Source: Candidatus Sumerlaeota bacterium (GTDB lineage: Bacteria > Sumerlaeota > Sumerlaeia > SLMS01 > JAHLLQ01). Taken from it: a stretch of DNA of 64,000 bases. The stretch lies in the NCBI GenBank assembly GCA_030156535.1, contig JASGMJ010000018.1:62001-126000 (forward strand). Reading direction: 5' to 3'. The notes beneath the pieces were generated by a model. The model was not told the DNA's origin. It worked only from the letters and a program-made list of their open reading frames with translations, and did no database searches. A program made the translations under genes and the position numbers. This document shows positions 60,404 to 64,000 of the stretch, piece after piece (the stretch's first letter is position 1; each line of letters starts with the position of its first letter).

Positions 60404-61423
60404 ATGAGCAGCGAACAACCCACCAACATCGTCCGTTGGGGCATCATCGGATGCGGCCAGATCGCAACCCACGCCGTGTGCCCCTGCCTGCGATGGTCAG
60501 CCTACTGCGACCTGACGGCGGTGGCAGGGCGCGATGCCTCCGGAGCCCAACTCAAGGCACGCGAGGTTCAGGCAAAACGCAGCTATGGGTCGTATCAGGA
60601 ACTGATCGAGGACCCGGAAATCGACGCCGTCTACATCGGCCTCCCCAACGGGTTGCACGAGGAATGGACCGTAAAGGCCGCCGAAGCGGGCAAGCATGTG
60701 CTGTGCGAGAAGAGCATGGCGCTCAACTCCGCCGCCGTGCGCCGCATGATCGAGGCCGCGAAGAAGAACAACGTGCGCCTGATGGAAGCGTTCATGTACC
60801 GCCACCATCCCCAGTGGGACGTCGTGCGCGGGGCGGTCGCCGAGGGAAAACTCGGCGACGTGCGCATCGTGCGCGCCGGCTTGTGCGGGCAACTCGTGGA
60901 TACTGTCAACCACCGGTGGTCGGCCACGCTCGGCGGCGGGGCTCTCTATGATGTGACGTGCTACGGACTGAATCTTGCCCGGATGATCTACAACGCCGAG
61001 CCCCACTCCGTCATGGCATACGCCGATCGCAACACGCGCGAGGAAGTCGATCGCACTTCCGTGGTGCTGCTCGATTTCGGGCACGGACGCCTGGCGCAAA
61101 TCTCCGGCAGTCTTTCGACCTACAATCACCAGTTCTGCGAGATCGAAGGAAACCGCGGCCGCATCACCGTGGGACACCCGTTCATCCCCGGCTGGGAGAA
61201 GACCCGGGTGATCGTGGAGTACGGAATGAACAGCGATTCCGTGGAAGTTCCCGGCGCCAACCACTTCTTCCACATGGTCGAGCACTTTGCGCTGTGCGTG
61301 CTCGATCCGTCCCGCCCCATTGCGCCGGGCGAGATGGGTCTGAGCCAGTGCCTCGTCAACGAGGCGGTCGAGCAGTCGTGGATTGCCGGCAAGTCCGTGG
61401 AGGTTGAAAGCGAGGGGCTGTAG
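60404..61423 (+). CDS. Gfo/Idh/MocA-family oxidoreductase
   Basis: 339 residues. N-terminal Rossmann fold with WGIIGCGQIATHAVCP, then IDAVYIGLPNGLHEEW; the nicotinamide motif is HVLCEKSMAL (EKS where EKP is usual). The C-terminal domain has the strand GALYDVTCYGLNLAR and ends with the usual helix. It oxidises or reduces a sugar or inositol derivative with NAD(P). AGGA precedes ATG. Last gene of the SGNH operon; its stop is 3 bases from the convergent ispF stop. Substrate unknown. Confidence 0.9.
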   Translation: MSSEQPTNIVRWGIIGCGQIATHAVCPCLRWSAYCDLTAVAGRDASGAQLKAREVQAKRSYGSYQELIEDPEIDAVYIGLPNGLHEEWTVKAAEAGKHVLCEKSMALNSAAVRRMIEAAKKNNVRLMEAFMYRHHPQWDVVRGAVAEGKLGDVRIVRAGLCGQLVDTVNHRWSATLGGGALYDVTCYGLNLARMIYNAEPHSVMAYADRNTREEVDRTSVVLLDFGHGRLAQISGSLSTYNHQFCEIEGNRGRITVGHPFIPGWEKTRVIVEYGMNSDSVEVPGANHFFHMVEHFALCVLDPSRPIAPGEMGLSQCLVNEAVEQSWIAGKSVEVESEGL

Positions 61424-61426
61424 CCT

Positions 61427-61924
61427 TCAGCCCCGCACAAGCAGCGCAACGGCAAGCGCCGCGATTCCCTCTCTGCGCCCGACGAACCCCATGGTCTCGT
61501 TCGTTGTCGCCTTGATGCCGATGCGGTCGGCGTCGGTGAGCAAGTCGGCCGCGATGTTCCCCTTCATTGCCGGGATGTGGGGGGCGATCCGAGGTTCCTC
61601 CGCAATCAGCGCCACGTCGATGTTCACAACGCGCCAGCGCGCATCGCCAAGGCGGCGGTGCACTTCGCGCAGCAGCGCGCGGCTGTCGGCGCCCCGCCAG
61701 CGTTCCTCTGTGTTCGGAAACAAATGGCCGATGTCCTCCATGCCGGCGGCACCCAGCAGCGCGTCCATGACGGCGTGCAGCAACACGTCCGCGTCGCTGT
61801 GGCCGTCGAGCCCGCGTTCGTGCGGAATCTCCACGCCGCCGAGCACCAGCCGGCGCCCTTCGGCAAAGCGATGCACGTCGTACCCCTGGCCAACGCGAAA
61901 ATCAGGGACGGAGCTGCTGGTCAT
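61427..61924 (-). CDS. ispF: 2-C-methyl-D-erythritol 2,4-cyclodiphosphate synthase
   Basis: 165 residues from ATG 61924, which overlaps the ispD stop by ATGA (61930 is an alternative). The fifth committed enzyme of the MEP isoprenoid pathway. Zinc ligands are in GYDVHRF; the catalytic region is GHSDADVLLHAVMDALLGA, then DIGHLFPN and the C-terminal KATTNETMGFVGRREGIA. Trimeric in known cases. The tight ispD-ispF pairing is normal, sometimes as a fusion; here they are separate. Confidence 0.97.
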   Translation of the reverse strand: MTSSSVPDFRVGQGYDVHRFAEGRRLVLGGVEIPHERGLDGHSDADVLLHAVMDALLGAAGMEDIGHLFPNTEERWRGADSRALLREVHRRLGDARWRVVNIDVALIAEEPRIAPHIPAMKGNIAADLLTDADRIGIKATTNETMGFVGRREGIAALAVALLVRG

Positions 61925-62637
61925 GAACATGCCTCCCGGCGGCGCAGAAGGGCTTCGGCGATGGCGATGTCCTCCGGCAGAGTCACTTTGGGATTCCGGG
62001 CATCAATGAGGTGAAGCGCTGTCTTCCACCCGGCATTCTCCAGCACCTGGCCTTCGTCCGTCAGGCGGCTGGAGCCGGGGAGCGCGAGCGCCTTGATCAG
62101 CGCACCGCAGCGGCAGACCTGTGGCGTCTCCGCCCGGGCAAGGCGCGTGCGGTCGGCCGTTCCGGTAATCAGACCGCTGTCGGGATCGAAATGCTTGAGC
62201 GTGTCCGTCGACGAGCGCCCGACGATGACCGCGCCCAGCGTCACGTCGCTGGCCAGACGCTCCACGCAGGGAAGCAGCCACGCCGCATCGACGAGCGGAC
62301 GCGCACCATCGTGCACCGCTGCGTAGAGGCACCCGGGCCCCAGCGCCTCGATACCGGCACGCACCGAATCCGCACGCTCCGCGCCCCCCGCTACGACGCG
62401 CACCGGATGGTGCAACCTCGCGGCGATGGAGAGCCATTCGGGTTCGCTTTCGGCTCCCTCGGGGAGAACAACGATCCGCTCGCCCAAGTCGGCGAGCTGG
62501 TCGAACGCTTCGAGACACCACGCCAGCAGCGGCCGGCCCGCGAGCGGCACGAACTGCTTGCGCGCGCCGAAACGCCGCCCGTTTCCCGCGGCGACGACGA
62601 CGAGTCCCGTCTGGCTCAGAAGATTCCTGTCCGGCAT
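61921..62637 (-). CDS. ispD: 2-C-methyl-D-erythritol 4-phosphate cytidylyltransferase
   Basis: 238 residues. Third enzyme of the MEP pathway: MEP plus CTP gives CDP-ME. CTP-binding opening VVVAAGNGRRFGARKQFVPL (the usual AAGxGxRM here reads AAGNGRRF), VHDGARPLVD, the middle loop ADRTRLARAETPQVCR, and TDEGQVLENAG with the substrate lysine or aspartate region. Starts 21 bases after trmJ and overlaps ispF. Length normal. Confidence 0.95.
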   Translation of the reverse strand: MPDRNLLSQTGLVVVAAGNGRRFGARKQFVPLAGRPLLAWCLEAFDQLADLGERIVVLPEGAESEPEWLSIAARLHHPVRVVAGGAERADSVRAGIEALGPGCLYAAVHDGARPLVDAAWLLPCVERLASDVTLGAVIVGRSSTDTLKHFDPDSGLITGTADRTRLARAETPQVCRCGALIKALALPGSSRLTDEGQVLENAGWKTALHLIDARNPKVTLPEDIAIAEALLRRREACS

Positions 62638-62658
62638 CGGTTTCCGTTCCCGTGCGTC

Positions 62659-63408
62659 TCAGGGGCGCCGCTCGAACCCCAGGATGGCATTGAGCACCCG
62701 GCGGCAAACGCCGCGCAGTGCCCGCACTTCGTTCGTCCGCATCCGCGCCCTGTTCGCCGCCCGCCGCATCAATCGCAGCGGGAGTTCCATCGGCACGCCG
62801 CGCTCGTACTCCGACGCGACGAGCACTTGTTCGACGTGGGCCATCAGACCGTCAACTTCATCCTGCGTCGCCGGGGCTTCCTCATCGGCGCCCTCCCCAT
62901 GCGGGGCGCAGCCCGCAATCCCGGCAAGGGCAATGGCGATGGCCTGGGCGAGATTGAACGACGGCGACTCCGGGTTCGAGGGAATCGACCAGCGAAACGT
63001 GCAGCGGCTGCACTCCTCGTTGTTCAGGCCGTGATCCTCCCGCCCAAAGACGAGCGCCCACTTCTCCCCCGCCGTGCGCGAAGCGAGCAGAGGCGCGGGA
63101 ACGAAACCCGTGAAATCGACGGGGCGGTCGGCGCTCGACTGCATGGTCAGGGCGATGGAAGCGTGACAACCGGCGAGCGCCTCGTCGAGCGTCGCGCACT
63201 CGTGCCGCGAGGCGAGAACGTCCTGCGCGTGGCGCGTGGCGAGCTGGACGGCCTTGTCCTCAGCCCCGGCGTCGCAACGCGGCGCCACGAGCCACAAGTC
63301 CGAGCCGCCGAAGTTTCGGAGCACGCGCGCAGCGGCGCCGATGTTCCCGGGCGTCTGCGGCGAAACGAGCACGAGACGCCAGTCCGCCAGCGGCGCGAAA
63401 TCGCTCAC
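62659..63408 (-). CDS. trmJ: TrmJ-like SPOUT RNA methyltransferase
   Basis: 249 residues from GTG 63408, overlapping the serS stop by GTGA. A SpoU/SPOUT knotted methyltransferase; the AdoMet motifs are [35 protein letters not shown] and the knot region [13 protein letters not shown]. TrmJ makes 2-prime-O-methyl at tRNA position 32; a related rRNA or tRNA target is possible. The C-terminal 80 residues form a helical extension like that of TrmJ. First gene after serS. Confidence 0.88.
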   Translation of the reverse strand: MSDFAPLADWRLVLVSPQTPGNIGAAARVLRNFGGSDLWLVAPRCDAGAEDKAVQLATRHAQDVLASRHECATLDEALAGCHASIALTMQSSADRPVDFTGFVPAPLLASRTAGEKWALVFGREDHGLNNEECSRCTFRWSIPSNPESPSFNLAQAIAIALAGIAGCAPHGEGADEEAPATQDEVDGLMAHVEQVLVASEYERGVPMELPLRLMRRAANRARMRTNEVRALRGVCRRVLNAILGFERRP

Positions 63409-64000
63409 GGCCCGATGCGCTCGGTGCCCGCCCACGCGTGCAGCACCGGGGGCAACGCGATGGAGCCATCGGCCTGCTGGTACGTTTCGAGCAGCGCGAT
63501 CAGCAGGCGCGGCAGGGCGAGCCCGCTGCCGTTGAGCGTGTGCACGAACTCGGGCTTGGCGCCCGCCTCACGGCGGAACCGGATGTTGGCGCGGCGTGCC
63601 TGGAAATCCTCGAAATTCGAGCACGAGCTCACTTCCAGCCACAATCCCATGCCCGGCGCCCACACTTCGAGGTCGTAGCACTTCGCCGCGGCGAACGAGA
63701 TGTCGCCCGAGCACAGCAGCGCCACGCGGTAGTGCAGCCCCAGGGCTTCGAGCAGCCCGGTGGCGTGACTCGTCAATTCCTCGTGCGCCTCATAGCTTTT
63801 TTCGGGCGCGGTGAACTGCACCATCTCCACCTTGTTGAACTGGTGGATGCGGGTGATGCCGCGCACTTCCTTGCCATAGCTCCCCGCCTCGCGGCGGAAG
63901 CAGGGGCTGAGCGCGACGTAGCGTGTCGGGACGGCAGAAGCGTCGAGAATCTCGCCCGCGTGCAGGTTCGTGACGGGGACCTCGGCGGTCGGGATGAGGA
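63405..64000 (-). CDS. serS: Seryl-tRNA synthetase, C-terminal part (runs off the right edge)
   Basis: Codes the last 197 residues of SerRS; the frame is open through the window edge. It charges tRNA-Ser with serine. Class II motif 2 is [14 protein letters not shown] followed by [13 protein letters not shown], and motif 3 is [19 protein letters not shown], with [12 protein letters not shown] before it as in other bacterial SerRS. Its stop overlaps the trmJ start. The N-terminal tRNA-binding coiled coil is outside the window. Confidence 0.97.
   Translation of the reverse strand, partial: LIPTAEVPVTNLHAGEILDASAVPTRYVALSPCFRREAGSYGKEVRGITRIHQFNKVEMVQFTAPEKSYEAHEELTSHATGLLEALGLHYRVALLCSGDISFAAAKCYDLEVWAPGMGLWLEVSSCSNFEDFQARRANIRFRREAGAKPEFVHTLNGSGLALPRLLIALLETYQQADGSIALPPVLHAWAGTERIGP

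Overview
The window is about 64 kb of high-GC, gene-dense bacterial chromosome. An outer-membrane efflux lipoprotein, a MacA-type periplasmic adaptor and lipoprotein and Sec signal peptides show a diderm (Gram-negative) cell. No rRNA, tRNA, CRISPR array, insertion sequence, integrase or phage gene was seen. The mix of housekeeping genes with exported HEAT, GspG-like and carboxypeptidase-regulatory-domain proteins suggests an uncultivated lineage near the PVC/FCB groups or a candidate phylum such as Sumerlaeota. That placement is an inference and cannot be settled from this window.

Layout. 0-2 kb: end of a pyruvate dehydrogenase operon (E1-beta tail, E2) with a strong terminator. 2-7.3 kb (minus): a self-contained efflux operon, TetR - outer-membrane factor - MacA - ABC ATPase - ABC permease. 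7.6-12 kb: phosphofructokinase, GDP-fucose synthase and release factor 3. 11.8-14.6 kb (minus): flavin reductase, SmpB, HEAT-repeat protein and a membrane-anchored unknown. 14.7-19 kb (plus): bacterial-PH protein, PanD, IlvA and a GT-C glycosyltransferase. 19-24.5 kb: CorA, class II aldolase, an orphan sensor kinase, and a secreted rubrerythrin followed by a DUF2231 membrane protein. 24.6-31.5 kb: CLC channel with its upstream sensor kinase, a lipoprotein and enolase. 31.9-37 kb (plus): MarR - LeuC - DHH phosphoesterase - LeuD, then an aspartate-family aminotransferase.

37-37.3 kb holds a candidate free-standing small RNA with its own sigma70-like promoter and intrinsic terminator. 37.3-42.8 kb (minus): rpsL-rpsG without fusA or tuf, then a 1361-residue surface protein built of carboxypeptidase-regulatory-like repeats. 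43-50 kb: a GspG-like/IPT exported protein, two PH-domain membrane proteins with a multi-pass partner, a GT-C-like membrane protein and LigA. 50-54.6 kb (plus): UbiA prenyltransferase, an N-terminal-half glycosyltransferase, a MurJ-family flippase and a complete GT-B glycosyltransferase, all tightly overlapped. 54.6-64 kb: M29 aminopeptidase, SPFH-GYF protein, DUF507, DUF4870, MazG, an SGNH-hydrolase operon, and serS-trmJ-ispD-ispF.

Many neighbours are joined by ATGA or GTGA four-base overlaps, so operons are easy to trace. The items most worth following up are the small RNA at about 37.15-37.27 kb, the exported rubrerythrin/DUF2231 pair, the DHH phosphoesterase inside the leuCD operon with a palindromic operator before marR, and the frame problem at the start of the efflux outer-membrane factor.
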